From UBA710 sp051645705 (GTDB taxonomy: Bacteria > Bacillota_I > Bacilli_A > Mycoplasmatales > Metamycoplasmataceae), in assembly GCA_051645705.1 (NCBI GenBank), contig JBOFBU010000002.1, positions 682,001-746,000 of the forward strand: a DNA stretch of 64,000 nt, given 5' to 3'. Each line of letters opens with the position of its first letter. The stretch's first letter is position 1. The notes under the pieces were generated by a model. That model was not told the DNA's origin. It saw nothing but the letters and a program-made list of their open reading frames with translations, and made no database searches. Shown here piece after piece: positions 42,396 through 57,706 of the stretch. Made by a program: the position numbers and the translations under genes.

Positions 42396-44801
42396 TTATT
42401 TTATTTTAAATTCATAAGAAGTTACATTTAAATAATCTTTATTTTTATTAATTATTATTTCACTGTAATTAGGATTACTATCTGAAGTAGGAATTTTTTG
42501 ATATTCAATACAAATAGCTTGATGACTATTTTTAGTTTTATCTAACAATTCATTTGCTCCTTCTCAATTATGTGTATACATTACAAGTGAATTAAAATTA
42601 GAAGAAGAAATAACATTATATTTAAAATCTGGAGAAGATAAAGTTATAGATGAATCTTTTGCTATTTCCAATGGGTGATCGATTCCATTATTAACTAATT
42701 CAATTTGCTTTGGATCAAGAAGTTCTTGTAATTTAGCTAAGCTAATAGTTTTATCAATTATTAAGTTTTCTTTTCTTTCGGGATTAAAATTATTATTCAG
42801 TAATCAGTAATTTTTTGCAGATAAACTAATATTTAAATCAAAAAGATTTTTAGTATTGGGTAATGATCAATAAAAATGATGTGTAGGATTACAAATAGTT
42901 TCTTTATCACTTGATACTAAATATTCAAATATTATTTTATTTTCATTATTTAAAATTTTAAGTTTAATTTTAATTAAATAATTACAATCAAGTTCTTTAT
43001 TATATTGCTTAGCTATTCCGGTAATTATGTTATATTCTTCAAATGCTTTAACTTCAATTTCAAATAAAAGATCAGATCATTTTTCATTCATTCCGTGAAT
43101 ATAATTATCATTTTTATCTGTTTTTAAATTAATTTGTTTATCACTTAATTTTACTATTCCCTTTTCAATTCTTCCAGCAATTGGACCTACAAAAGAATTT
43201 AATAAAATATCATTTTTAAAATAAGAATTAATATCTTTGTATTCTAATAAAAATTTATTATCATTAAGTTTGATTTGTTTTATAGTAAAACCCTTTTTAA
43301 TAATTTCAACAGAAAGTCCTAAATAATTATTTATTTTAAAAATTTCTTGATTATATTTAATTTTATCTTTTACAAAATTAATTAATTGATCATCTTCAAT
43401 AACTTTACAATCTTCTAGACAATTTATAAAAACATTTCCAATTTCTTTTAATAAATTTTCTTTATTAATTTTTATTTTATGCTCAATAAGATTTTCAATT
43501 CATTTTGCATGTTTTGAAAGTTTTTCATTTTGATACAAATCATTTATATTTTTATTTTGATTATATATTTCAATTATTTCTTTTACTTCACTTATTAAAC
43601 GTTTAGGTAAAATAGCTAATCCAGCAGCTTCCATTAAACCAATATTTTCTTGTTTAATATTAAACTTAGATTCATGAATATGAAAGTTTCCAAATGGTCT
43701 TTTTTCAGATGTAGAATTATTTCTGAAAATTAAATATGCATTAAAAATACCATCATTATTTTTTTTAACAATTATTGTAGTTGAATTATTAATAGGTTTT
43801 AAATTATATTGATTATTGCTTTTTCACTCATTAATAAAATAATTAGAAACATCAATTATATCTTCTTTATTTTTAGAAGAAATTTTAATTGAATTAAGAG
43901 GTCAATTTAATATATCAATAGAAGTATTTTTAAATTGGAAACTTTCAATTATTTTTGCATTCATAATTGGTAAAATTTCATCTCCACCTTGATAATGATT
44001 ATGACCTAATAAAGAACCACCAACAATTGGCAAATCAGCATTACTCCCTAAAAAGAAATTATTATTTTCATTTGTAAATTCAACTAAATTTTTAATTGTA
44101 TTATTATCAATAACCATAGGAGTATGATTAATATTATTTAAAACAAAATGTTTATTAATATATGCATAAGGTGAATATTGAAAAAATCATTTTTCATCAT
44201 TAGAAAAATTTAAAAATATTGCTCTTAAGTTTTCTCTTGAATCCTTGATTAAGCTTCCTTTAAAATTTATATTTTCTACACATATTGCACATTTTGGTTC
44301 TTCTTTATTTTCGGATACAAAATTTTTCTCTCTAATTATTTGCTCTTGTGTTTTTTCTGGTTTAGCATTATTAATTGAAATTTTCATTTGACCATATTTT
44401 GAATGGTGATCTCATAAAACATTTAAATTATTTTTATCAGTTTTAATGTAATAAGAAACTAAAGAAACTAATAATAAATTATCAAATTTTTTATCATTTG
44501 TATAAGATGAATTTATTTTTTCTTGACTAGGAATAAATGAACCTAAAATTTCATTTATTTTATTTTCTAAGACAATATCTTTATAATCTTTTTCAATTAA
44601 ATATTTTCTTAATTCATCAATATATTTCAAATGTTTTTCTAAAGAAAAAGATTCATTATTAAATTCCTTAATTGAAGCAATTTTATTTCCATTATTTTCA
44701 ACTAAAATTTCATTTATTTTTTTTAATGCTTCTTCTTCACTAATTAAATTATTTTTGATAAATCCATTAATAATATTAATCAATATTTTTTGCACTATCA
44801 A
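42396..44801 (-). CDS. galTM: GalT (type 2)-GalM fusion: UDP-Glc-hexose-1-P uridylyltransferase / aldose 1-epimerase
   Basis: 801 residues, one frame. Residues 1 to about 485 match the Gram-positive type 2 GalT (about 490 residues): CAICVENINFKG, VGGSLLGHNHYQGGD with the active-site histidines, RPFGNFHIHESK, ENIGLMEAAGLAILPKRL. From about residue 490 the chain continues as an aldose 1-epimerase-like domain: LGLSVEIIKKGFTIKQI, LLNSFVGPIAGRI, NYIHGMNEKWSD, THHFYWSLPN. No stop or start separates them. GalM supplies alpha-galactose to GalK; GalT then swaps UMP between UDP-glucose and Gal-1-P. ATG lies 26 bases inside galK. I know of no described fusion of this order. Confidence 0.85.
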
Positions 44802-45942
44802 CTACCTTAATAATATACATTTCACATGGATAACCAAATTTTTCTTCATAGTTTTTTATAACAAATTTTTCTAATTCTTTAATTTCATCTTTATGAGTTA
44901 AAACGATACAACATCCACCAAATCCGGCACCTGTCATTCTTGCTCCTAAAACTCCACTAATTTCATTAGCTCTTTCAACAATAAAATCTAATTCATCACA
45001 AGAAACTTCATATAAATTTTTAAGTCCATTATGTCCTTCATTTAAAATTTGACCCATTTTAAAATATTCATTATTATTTAATGATTCAATAAAACGATTA
45101 ACTCGATCTTGTTCTTCAACTGCGTATTTAACTCTTTTTTTAATAATTTCATCATCAATTAATTTTAATTTCTCATTTAATTCATTTAATGGAATAGAAA
45201 CTAAATTTTTATAATTATTAGTTTTATTGATTTGCTGTAATCCTCTTGATGTTTCATCAACTCTTTCATTATATTTAGAATCAATTAGTTCTCTTCTTTT
45301 TTTAGTATTAAAAACTACAAATTCAAAATCACCTAAATCAATTTTATAATTTGAAAAATTAAGAGTAGAAGTATTAAGTAACATTAGATGATCTTTAATT
45401 CCATTAGCTATAATAAATTGATCCATAATTCCATTTTTTAAATTCATGAAATTATTTTCTACTTCTTTAAATAATTTAGCAATATCAACCCCATCTACTT
45501 TATATCCATAAAGTGTTAATAATCCTTTAATTATTAAAACTCCAAAAGCGGCCGATGATGATAGACCTGATCCTGAAGGAATAGATGAATAAATTGTTAT
45601 TGAAGCACCATTAATTTTATAATTATTATTTCTTAGAACTTGAATACAACCTAATACAAAATTTAAAAAACCTTGAGATTCATCATATTGAAAAACTTCT
45701 TGATTTTTTATTTTTTTAACTCCTTCATTTTTATAATTTTCAGAAAAAATTTCTATATCGTCATTTTTTGAAAATAAACCAAGCATATATAAATTTATAT
45801 TAGCCGGTAAAACATTACCTCCTAAATAATCAATATGTTCCCCAATTATATTTATTCTTGATGGAGTTAAAATAGTAACTTCAGGTTTTGTTTTATATAA
45901 TTTTTTATGAGTTTTAACTAAATTTTTTTGAATTTTATCCAT
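44776..45942 (-). CDS. galK: Galactokinase
   Basis: 388 residues of the GHMP kinase superfamily: PSRINIIGEHIDYLGG (galactokinase signature, about 27-42), PSGSGLSSSAAFG (ATP-binding motif) and GARMTGAGFGGCCIVL near the C-terminus. It phosphorylates alpha-D-galactose to Gal-1-P. It is the middle gene of lacZ-galE-galK-galTM: its ATG lies eight bases inside the end of galE and its end overlaps galTM. Confidence 0.96.
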   Translation of the reverse strand: MDKIQKNLVKTHKKLYKTKPEVTILTPSRINIIGEHIDYLGGNVLPANINLYMLGLFSKNDDIEIFSENYKNEGVKKIKNQEVFQYDESQGFLNFVLGCIQVLRNNNYKINGASITIYSSIPSGSGLSSSAAFGVLIIKGLLTLYGYKVDGVDIAKLFKEVENNFMNLKNGIMDQFIIANGIKDHLMLLNTSTLNFSNYKIDLGDFEFVVFNTKKRRELIDSKYNERVDETSRGLQQINKTNNYKNLVSIPLNELNEKLKLIDDEIIKKRVKYAVEEQDRVNRFIESLNNNEYFKMGQILNEGHNGLKNLYEVSCDELDFIVERANEISGVLGARMTGAGFGGCCIVLTHKDEIKELEKFVIKNYEEKFGYPCEMYIIKVVDSAKNID

Positions 45943-46918
45943 TTTTTTTATTATTTCCTTTTCTAAAATTATATTCAGTTTTAATCATATCCTCAAGTGG
46001 ACGATTAGGACTTCATTTTAAAACTTCTTTTACTTTAAGTGTATTTGCATATAATTGAGCAGGATCTCCATCTCTTCTGCCTGTTTCTTTATTAGGAATT
46101 TTAATTTCTAGTGTTTCAATTGCTTTATTTAAAACTTCAAGAACAGAATAACCACTTCCTGAACCTAAATTAAAAATATCTGATTTATTATTTTTCATAG
46201 ATCATTCTAAACCTAAAATATGTGCCTCTACTAAATCAACTACATGAACAAAATCTCTTATACATGAACCATCTTTAGTTTTGTAATCAGTTCCATATAT
46301 ATTAAATGTTTCATTTTCAATAGCACTTTTAATAACACAAGGAAGTAAATGAGTTAAAACTTTTCCTCTTATTCCTATTTTTCCACTTTGATGTGTACCT
46401 GCAACATTGAAATATCTAAATATTACATAATTAGAATTAGTTGCATGTGCTCATCCTCTTATGATTGCTTCAGCTGCTAATTTTGATTCTCCATAGGGAT
46501 TAATTGGCTCTTTAATATCAGTTTCTAAAATTGGTACTGATTTTGGTTCTCCATAAACGGCAGCTGTTGATGAAAAAACAAAATATTTAATATTAAATTC
46601 TGTTGCAATTTTTAAAAGAACTTCAACACCATGAGTATTATTATTAAAATAATCTAATGGATTAGAAACACTTTCAGGAACTACTATTAACCCTGCAAAA
46701 TTCATAATTCCTTTAATATTTTTTTCTTTTTTAAAAATATTTCTTAATTCATCTTCATTTCGAATATCTGCTTTATAAAAAGTTGCCTTTTCATGAATAT
46801 TTGCTTCAAAACCTTTTGATAAATTATCAATTATAACAACCTCATAACCTTTTTCAATAAGTAAATATACTGCATGAGAACCAATATATCCAGCACCCCC
46901 GGTAACTAATATTTTCAT
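45935..46918 (-). CDS. galE: UDP-glucose 4-epimerase
   Basis: 327 residues of the SDR-extended family: NAD-binding GGAGYIGSH at 7-15, FSSTAAVYGEP and YGESK (catalytic Tyr-x-x-x-Lys at about 143-147), RYFNVAGTH, and the C-terminal ETGRRDGDPAQLYA. It interconverts UDP-Gal and UDP-Glc, closing the Leloir cycle. Trp codons are TGA. Located 23 bp after lacZ with AGGAG before its ATG. Confidence 0.95.
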
Positions 46919-46941
46919 TATCTCTCCTTTTTCTCCTATTA

Positions 46942-50085
<3,144 letters not shown>

Positions 50086-50378
50086 AATATTCTCCTAGAT
50101 TTTTTTATATGTATTTTTATAAAATAAAACAAAAAATTATTATTAATTTATTCTATTTTGTTAAAGTTAAGTAATTTAATAAATATTTTTTAATTTATTA
50201 AGACTACTTTTTTATTATATATTAGTCCTATAAAAAAATTTAATTTTCTATTTTTTTTGTTTAAATTATTATATAATTTATTTTATATTTTTATAAATGT
50301 TTTTTAAATAAAAATATATCTATTAAATAATCTAAATTTAATATTTTAAAAATTTATTATCTTTTAACGAAAGGACAT
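50086..50378. promoter_or_regulatory. Divergent lacZ/permease control region
   Basis: 293 bp, over 85 percent A/T. It should hold the promoters of the lac-gal operon (leftward) and the permease (rightward). TATAAT-type boxes are frequent. The only structured element seen is a spaced inverted repeat GACTA (50202-50206) / TAGTC (50223-50227), a possible weak operator. No ORF or RNA gene is recognised. Confidence 0.45.
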
Positions 50379-52793
50379 ATGTCACAAAAAACCTTTAATA
50401 TAAAAGGTGGAAAAATAGGAGGCTCAAAAATTTCTATTTTTGCAATGGTTTGTATTGCGATTTTAGCAATTTTTAGTTTTCAAAATGTTATTGATAATTA
50501 TGTAGGTATGGGACTTAGTGCTTCCATTGCCTTTTTAATTGCCACTGTAACATTTATGGTTCCTTTTATATTTATGATAGCAGAGTTTGCTTCATTAAAA
50601 AAGAGTTCAAAATCGGGTTTAACGAGTTGAATTCATACAGCCGTAGGAAGAAAAACGGCTTTTATAACATCATTTATGTTTTGATTTGCAAATCTTACTT
50701 TCTTCTTTTCAGCAGTTCCTGCTAGAATAAACTTTTTATCATTTGCAGTAACTGGACAAGATTTTACAGGAGATCCAATTTATAAATTAGCAATTCCATT
50801 TGTAACAGTTGCTTTTTTTGCATTAATTACATTTGTTTCTACTTTAAATACTAAGAAATTATCAAAAATAATTTCTTTAGGTGGAACACTTATGCTTGCT
50901 TTAACAGCATTTTTCTTTATAATGTCATTAATTGGTTGAATAGCTCTTGGAATTGATCCAACATTAATTCCAAATACAGAAGCTCCTGGAATAACTGATA
51001 ATCCAAATATATGAGGAGAAACAGGTGGATTAAATTTTGCTTGAATGTCTACATTTATTTGAGTATTAATGGCAGCTGATGGTGGTCAATCATTAGGTGT
51101 TTATGTTAAAGATGTTAACGGAGGAAAAAGAGCATTTGTTAAAGCTATGATGATATCTGTATTAGCTATCGGAGCTTGTTATATTATTGGAACTTTATTA
51201 GTTTCAGTTTTCCCTCCAGTTGGTGGTTTAGCGGCTGGTTGAGCAAATTCATTTGCAAGTATTTTTAGATTTATATTGTCTCCAATGGGAGTTTCGGTAG
51301 AAATGTCTCAAAAATTAGCTTATATTATAATGGGAGCAATATTTTTCATAACATCAATTGGTGGATTAATTATTTGAACATCTGCCCCTGTTAAAGTTAT
51401 GTTTAGTGAAATAGCTTCAGGTATTTTTGGATCAAAACTTTCAAAACAAAATAAAAATGGAGTTTGTTCATATGGAGCTTGATTACAATTTATTTTAGTA
51501 GTTCCTTTTTTAATGCTATTAACTTGACCAATTGGTGATGGTAATTTTAGTGAAAACCTTTCATTAATAAAAGGTGCAGCTGGTTGAATTGGAATGTTGC
51601 CATGATTAGTTATTTTTATCTCTTATGTTAATTTAAGATGAAAAAAAGATCATGAAGAAAGAACTTTCAAGATGGGGAATAGAAAATTTGGAATGGTAGT
51701 AGGTATTTTTCTAACTTTTCTTACATCAATTATTTTAGTAATAACATTTTTAGATACAACTCCTTTAGAGAAACCATTTTCTGAATGACAATCTAATTGA
51801 TGATTAGGTCCATTAATGAAAGTATCTATGATTTTATTAATTGTTGTTCCAGCTTATTTATGATATTACTTTAAATATGAATATCAATTAAGAGATACAA
51901 AAATATCTATCGAAAACAATTTACCATTAAAATATTCTTTTATTAAATATTCATTATCAAGTAAATTTGTTTTATGACTAAATCCTCAATTATATTTAGA
52001 TTTTATTGAAAAGAAAAATTATTTATTAATGAATGCGGAAAAAAACTTTAAAGAACTTAATGAAAAAATTAAAAAAGAATTAAATTTAAAAATTGTAATT
52101 TCTGAAAGATTAGAAAAAGCAGTTGATGATGGAAACTTTATTGAAATAAAAAAACAAAGTACTTCTGAAAGTAAAGAAATTTCAATGAGAATAAAAAACT
52201 TGAAAAAAGAAATTAAAAATAATAAAAAAATTACTTTTCAAGATATAAATATTTTGAAAAAAAATTATAAAAATTCATTAAAAGCTTTTGTTATTCAAGA
52301 AAGAGCAGAAACAAAAGAATTTTATCAAAACACTCTTAATCCTTTAATAGCTGAATATAAAAAAAATAAAACCTTAAAAAAATTATGATTATCAGATATT
52401 CAAATTTTCCAAGAAAAAGATATTGAAATTGAAAAAGAAGTATATTCAAACTATGAAAGTTTTTCAGCATCTTCATATTACACAGCATTCCAACAATTTA
52501 GATTAGAAGATAAGATTGCAATTAATAATGAAGAAATGATTGTTATGAGAAATTTCTCAGGTCAATTAACAGGAGAAAAATTAGCTCTTAGAAATCTAGT
52601 TATTTTTAAAGAAACTATTGATAAAAATATTGAAATAATAGTTGAAGGAAAATATGAAGAATTAGAATTAATTTCATTTGTTCATGTTGAAAATAATCAA
52701 TTCGAAGATTTTAAAGTTTATGTTAAAGATAGCGATTCATTTATAACAAGTTTTAATAAATTAAAAGAAGAAGCAATTGCAATAAGTAAATAA
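50379..52793 (+). CDS. APC-superfamily permease with long C-terminal cytosolic tail
   Basis: 804 residues. Residues 1 to about 510 hold about 12 membrane helices with APC-like features (IFAMVCIAILAIFSFQN, an ADGGQSLGVYVKDVNGGKRA segment, WTSAPVKVMFSE). The last ~260 residues are soluble and charged, with long helices (KELNEKIKKELNLKIVI; RIKNLKKEIKNNKK) and a beta-rich end (FKVYVKDSDSFITSFN). No known transporter subunit domain is recognised in the tail. AAAGGA precedes the ATG. It is monocistronic, with a terminator after it. An amino-acid substrate is the family expectation. Confidence 0.82.
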
Positions 52794-52809
52794 TTAATTA
52801 AGATAAAAT

Positions 52810-52852
52810 AAAAGTTCAATATTCATTAGAATATAATGAACTTTTATTTTTT
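52810..52852 (+). terminator. Terminator after the APC permease
   Basis: A 9-bp stem AAAAGTTCA (52810-52818) with TGAACTTTT (52837-52845), followed by a T-rich run. Confidence 0.8.
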
Positions 52853-52875
52853 AATAAATATAAATAAAGGAAAAA

Positions 52876-54990
52876 ATGAAATATAAAAATATTTTAAATT
52901 ATTATAGTGATTCACTTGCCGAGGTTAATTTTCAATCTTTGCCCTATGATAAAGAAAACAATTATAAAGATACAAATAAATCAAATGTATTCGCTGATAA
53001 CGGTTCTTGACATGGTTATTATTTACCAAAAAATAAAGGGATAAGTTCTTTTATGGGGCCACTTGTTTTATCACAAGAAATACCTTTAAATGTTGGTCCT
53101 TATTCTAATAAATTAATTATAAAATTAGACAATAAAATATTAAACTTTGATGAGGCAAAATCAGATATATTTTCTCTTCCAGGAAAATTAGTTTTAAATT
53201 ATGATTTTGAAAAAATAAGTATTAATAAAGAACTAATTTTTTGTAGCAATAGAACAGCACTTATTTCAACAAATATAATCAATAAAACAAATGAGGAATT
53301 AAATCTTAATTTATCTATAGAAGGAAGTATTTATTTAAAAAATAAAACAAAATCAACAGGAGAATTAAAAGATGATTCTCAAGCGTGATTTAATTATTTT
53401 AAAGAAATAAAAAATGATAAAAATCTTATTGAAATTAATTTCAATTCAATTATAGATAAAAAAGTTAATGAATCATTAAATATAGAATATAGTCACCATA
53501 TTCAAGAATTCACTACATCTAAAAAAGAAAACGAATTAATTTTTAATAGTGATTTCGGTTCATTTAAAATTTTAGGAAATAAAAAAATGGAAATTTCTTC
53601 CTTTGAATCATTTAGATTTAATAATGACGGCTTAAATTTATCATTTAATTTTAAAGATAAATTTATTTTAGAAAATGAAAATAGATGAAATAAATATATT
53701 GCTAATATTTTAAAAATTAATAATGATTCAAAATATGAAACATTAATTATTAAATCACTGCAGACTTTAATTACCAATTGAAGATCTCCAGCCGGAGTTA
53801 TTAAGAAAAATTTTGTAATCCCTTCAATTACATATCAAGACTTTATAGGAGCTTGATCTTGAGATACTTGAAAAATAGTTGTTGGTATATCTTATTTCGA
53901 TCATAATTTAGCCCAAGAATGTCTAGAGGCAATGTTTGATTTTCAAATAAAAGAAAATGATCCTATTCGGCCAAAAGATATTGGAATGATTCCCGATTGT
54001 ATATTTTTCAATTATTCACCCGCTAGAGGCGGAGTAGGACCTAATTGAAATGAAAGAAATACAAAACCCCCAATAGCCGCTTGAGCTGTTAATGAAATTT
54101 ATAAGATTTCAAAAGATAAAGAATTTTTAAAAAGAATATATCCAAAAATAGTTGCATATAATAATTGATGAAATAACAATAGATCTGTTAATAAAGATTG
54201 TATTTTACAATATGGAGCTACAGTTGATATTCAAAATAAATTTGAAGATGAAAAAACAATTATTGAAGCGGCTGCTTGAGAAAGCGGAATGGATAATGCT
54301 CCAAGATTTGATTGAGATCGGGCAAAAGTTGAAAAAGTATTTCATGATAATGTTTTAATAGGTTATGTTATTGATCAGATAAGTGTTGATCTAAATTCAT
54401 TCAATTATTTAGATTTTGTTTGTCTTGAAAATTTATCTAAAATTTTAAATTATGAAAATGAAGCACAAAAATATTTACAATATTCTCAATTAGTTAAAGA
54501 ATTTATTAATAAATATATGTATAATGAACCAACTAAATTTTATTATGATATAAAATCAATTGATAAAAGAAAAGTTGTTGATTATGGAAAAGGTATGGAA
54601 GGGATGCTTCCACTTTTTGTAAATTTAGCTCCAAATGAAAAGGCAAAATCAATAATTGAAAATATTCATGAAAGAAACTATAATCAATTTGTTCCTTTTC
54701 CTTCTGTTTCGGTAAATAATGAGCGTTTTAATGAACTAGATTATTGAAGAGGTCCAGTTTGAGTGGATCAATTATATTTTGGTCTAAAAGGAATAATGAA
54801 TTATAAATATGATTCTTTTGCAAAAGAATTAGCTAACAAGGCCTTAAACAATATGCAAGGACTAATGGAAAAAGGACCTTCTATAAGAGAAAATTATAAC
54901 CCTTTAAATGGTGATGGGTTATCAACTACTAATTTTAGTTGATCAGCCTCTTTAATTTTAAATATTATTAAAGAAATAATAAATAAATAA
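52876..54990 (+). CDS. Glycoside hydrolase family 63-like alpha-glucosidase
   Basis: 704 residues. After a beta-rich N-terminal part (about 1-280) the catalytic (alpha/alpha)6 barrel shows the GH63 signposts: FIGAWSWDTWK, PPIAAWAVNEIY, AAAWESGMDNAPRFDW with the acidic catalytic position, and YWRGPVWVDQLYFGLK with GLSTTNFSWSASL at the end. This matches E. coli YgjK or mannosylglycerate-hydrolase-like enzymes. No signal peptide, so it is cytosolic. AAAGGA precedes the ATG. It stands alone after a terminator. The natural substrate is unknown; an alpha-linked disaccharide is likely. Confidence 0.83.
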
Positions 54991-55100
54991 ATTCAATTAT
55001 TTATAGTTATTATTAATAAGTATTTTTTTATATTTAATTTAAGTTTGAACTATTTTATTAAAGTATAAAGTTAAAATAAAATTATATTACAATTATATGT

Positions 55101-55106
55101 TATAAT
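55101..55106 (+). promoter_or_regulatory. Extended -10 promoter of the ABC/surface-protein operon
   Basis: TATAAT with TG one base upstream (ATGTTATAAT). The ATG at 55113 is only six bases downstream, so the mRNA should be leaderless; no ribosome site is present. Confidence 0.6.
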
Positions 55107-55112
55107 GTAACC

Positions 55113-55835
55113 ATGAATTTAGTCATGTCATTGTCTAATATTTATATGAAATATAAAAATAAAGATAAATATTATTCTCTAATAAATGTTAATTTTGAAG
55201 TCCTTAAAGGTCAATTTCATGCTTTTATTGGCGAAAATGGAGCCGGGAAATCAACAACTATTAAAATTCTAACTGGATTAAATAATGATTTTGAAGGCGA
55301 TTTATTTATTAATAATTTAGATGTTAGAAAAGATAATAAAGCAAGAAATAAATTATGTTACATTTCTGATAAAACAGTTTTCCCAACAGGTATTTCCTCT
55401 TATGACTTTATTTATAACTTAGTTTTAATGGAAAGAAATGATAAAGAAAAAATAAAAATCGAATTAGAAGAATGAATAGATAAATTAGAATTAAAAGAAC
55501 ATATGTCTAAAACTCCCAATAAATTATCTGCGGGACAAGCTAAAAAAATATTATTAATAAGAGCGGCTTTGGAAAAATCTACCATTATTATTTTAGATGA
55601 ACCTACTAACTTTTTAGACCCTACATCAAGAATTCAACTTTTTGATTTATTAAAAGAACTGAATAAATTAGGAGTTACCATTTTTTTATCAACACATATC
55701 TTAGATGAAGTTAAACACTATGTTGATTCTGCGACATTTATTAAAAAAGGCGAAATAAAGTGAAGCGGAGCAATTAAAGGCGAAGAACTTATTAATAAAT
55801 ATAAAGAGGTGATTTTAAATAATGAAATCAAATAA
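55113..55835 (+). CDS. ABC transporter ATP-binding protein
   Basis: 240 residues: Walker A GENGAGKS, a modified signature LSAGQAKKILL (usual LSGGQ), Walker B IIILDEPTNFLD, switch STHILDE. It overlaps the permease gene by 14 bases. It is of the ABC-2/CcmA-like exporter type. First gene of the operon with the permease and three exported proteins, so it may energise their handling or export a substrate they bind. Confidence 0.9.
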
Positions 55836-57678
55836 TGATAAAAAAATAGGAAAATCCAATCTATTTAAAAAAAATAATAATCACAAACAATTTATAGATA
55901 GTAAAAAATCTTTTAAAATTATTATTTTTTATTTAGCTTTTATTAAAAATAATATTTTCTTTTGAATAATATCATCTTTATTATTACTATCGCAACCAAT
56001 AACAATGATGATTTTGTTTTTAATAAATTTAGATTTATTAAATTACTCATTTATCCTTAATATATCCCCACTAATCTTTTTATTAATTTGGCTTTTGTTT
56101 TTAGTTAATAAATTGTTTTTAGAAAATAAATTAAATGGTATTGATATTATTATGTTATCCAAACCAATTTCTAAATATGAAACATTTTTTTACAGAATAA
56201 TAATTATTTTTTCTTTTCTATTTGTTATTATGTTTATGCAATTTATTTTAACATCAATTTTAATTGTTTCATTTCAATATGATGTTAAGTGAATTACATA
56301 TGCACTTATAAATAATTTATTTATTACTCCATTTATCTCTTCTTCAGTTTCTGCTATTTTAATTTTATTAGCAATTATTTTTAAATCATTGTGATTTGGT
56401 CTACTTTCTTTTTTAATGATTTTATTAATTGGATTCGTTCCGATGGTTCAAAGAATAGTAGATAAAAATAATGTTAATAATGTTTTAACTTATAACAATA
56501 ACAATTACAATTCATTTTCAAAATTAACAGTAATTAATAATGATAAAAATGAAACATTTTTAGTAGACCAAATTAATATTGAATCACAAATTAATGTTGA
56601 TAAAAATATTATGGAAACATTAAACAAAACTCCTTTTTATAATAATATAATTCCAGGAGAATTAGTATTATCTATGAGTTCTTCTTTATTAAATAATTTA
56701 AATTTTAATAATTCGCAAATTAATAGTAATTATTCATTATTAAAAAAAGAATTTATTAATAATGAATTAGCTAATTTGGATATAAAAAATAGTATTTTAA
56801 TATCTATTCGTCCTGACGATATTTCTCCATTTGAATTAAATAGCATTCAATATGAAGATCTTCTAATTAATAATATTAAAAAAATCGCTAATGATAAAAT
56901 AAATTTCATTAATATTAATGATGAAAAAATTGTTGATTTTCTACTTGAGAAATTACAAAATTCATTAAATTGATCAACTAGTTCATTATCACAATCTGAA
57001 TTTACAACTATTAAAGCATTATTAGGAATAAATTTAGAATTTAGTCAATTGTTTTATTATTTTAATAATAAAGAAATTTTAAGTCAAAAAACGCCTAATC
57101 TTTTAAAAAGAATAGATTTAGAATTAAATCCAAGTTTAACTAAATTATTAACTTTTTTATGAGAAAGTAATAACTCTTATGTAAATATTTTTGAGTTAAA
57201 AACATTTGGCGATGTTAATGAGCTTTTCCCTAATGCTAGAATTAAATCGCTTACATCTCCTCCAAATATAAATGATATAAACTTTATTAAAAATGATTTA
57301 ATAAGATTTTCAGGAAGTGCAATTCATTATTTAAATAATAATAAACAATATATAGCAACATCGCTTTTAGAAATTCAAAAAATAGATCCAAGTATTGTTG
57401 ACAAATTAACATGAGATAAATTTGTGGATAATTCTTCAGTTAATTTAAAAAATTTGTTAGAATTATTTATATTATTAAATACTAATTTCAATAATATATT
57501 TCAAGTACAATTTCAAAATAATGAACAATCATTATTTAAATATTCTTATTTTATTAAAGTAAAAACAACTACTTATTTAGACAATATTAGCCTTTCAATA
57601 ATAACGATGGTCTTCATAACGATTGGTACTAACATATTAGCAATATACTTATTCAAAAATAAAAATTATAAAAACTAA
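55822..57678 (+). CDS. ABC-2-like permease with a large extracellular loop
   Basis: 618 residues. A basic N-terminus, then about six hydrophobic segments to residue 205; a roughly 370-residue hydrophilic Asn-rich region (about 210-580) without helices; and one more membrane segment near the end (IITMVFITIGTNILAIYLF). The large domain should be extracellular, which is unusual for ABC-2 permeases but recalls MacB/FtsX-like mechanotransmitters. ATG lies inside the end of the ATPase gene. Confidence 0.8.
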
Positions 57679-57706
57679 AGAAGATAAATAAAAAAAGGAA
57701 CTTAAA

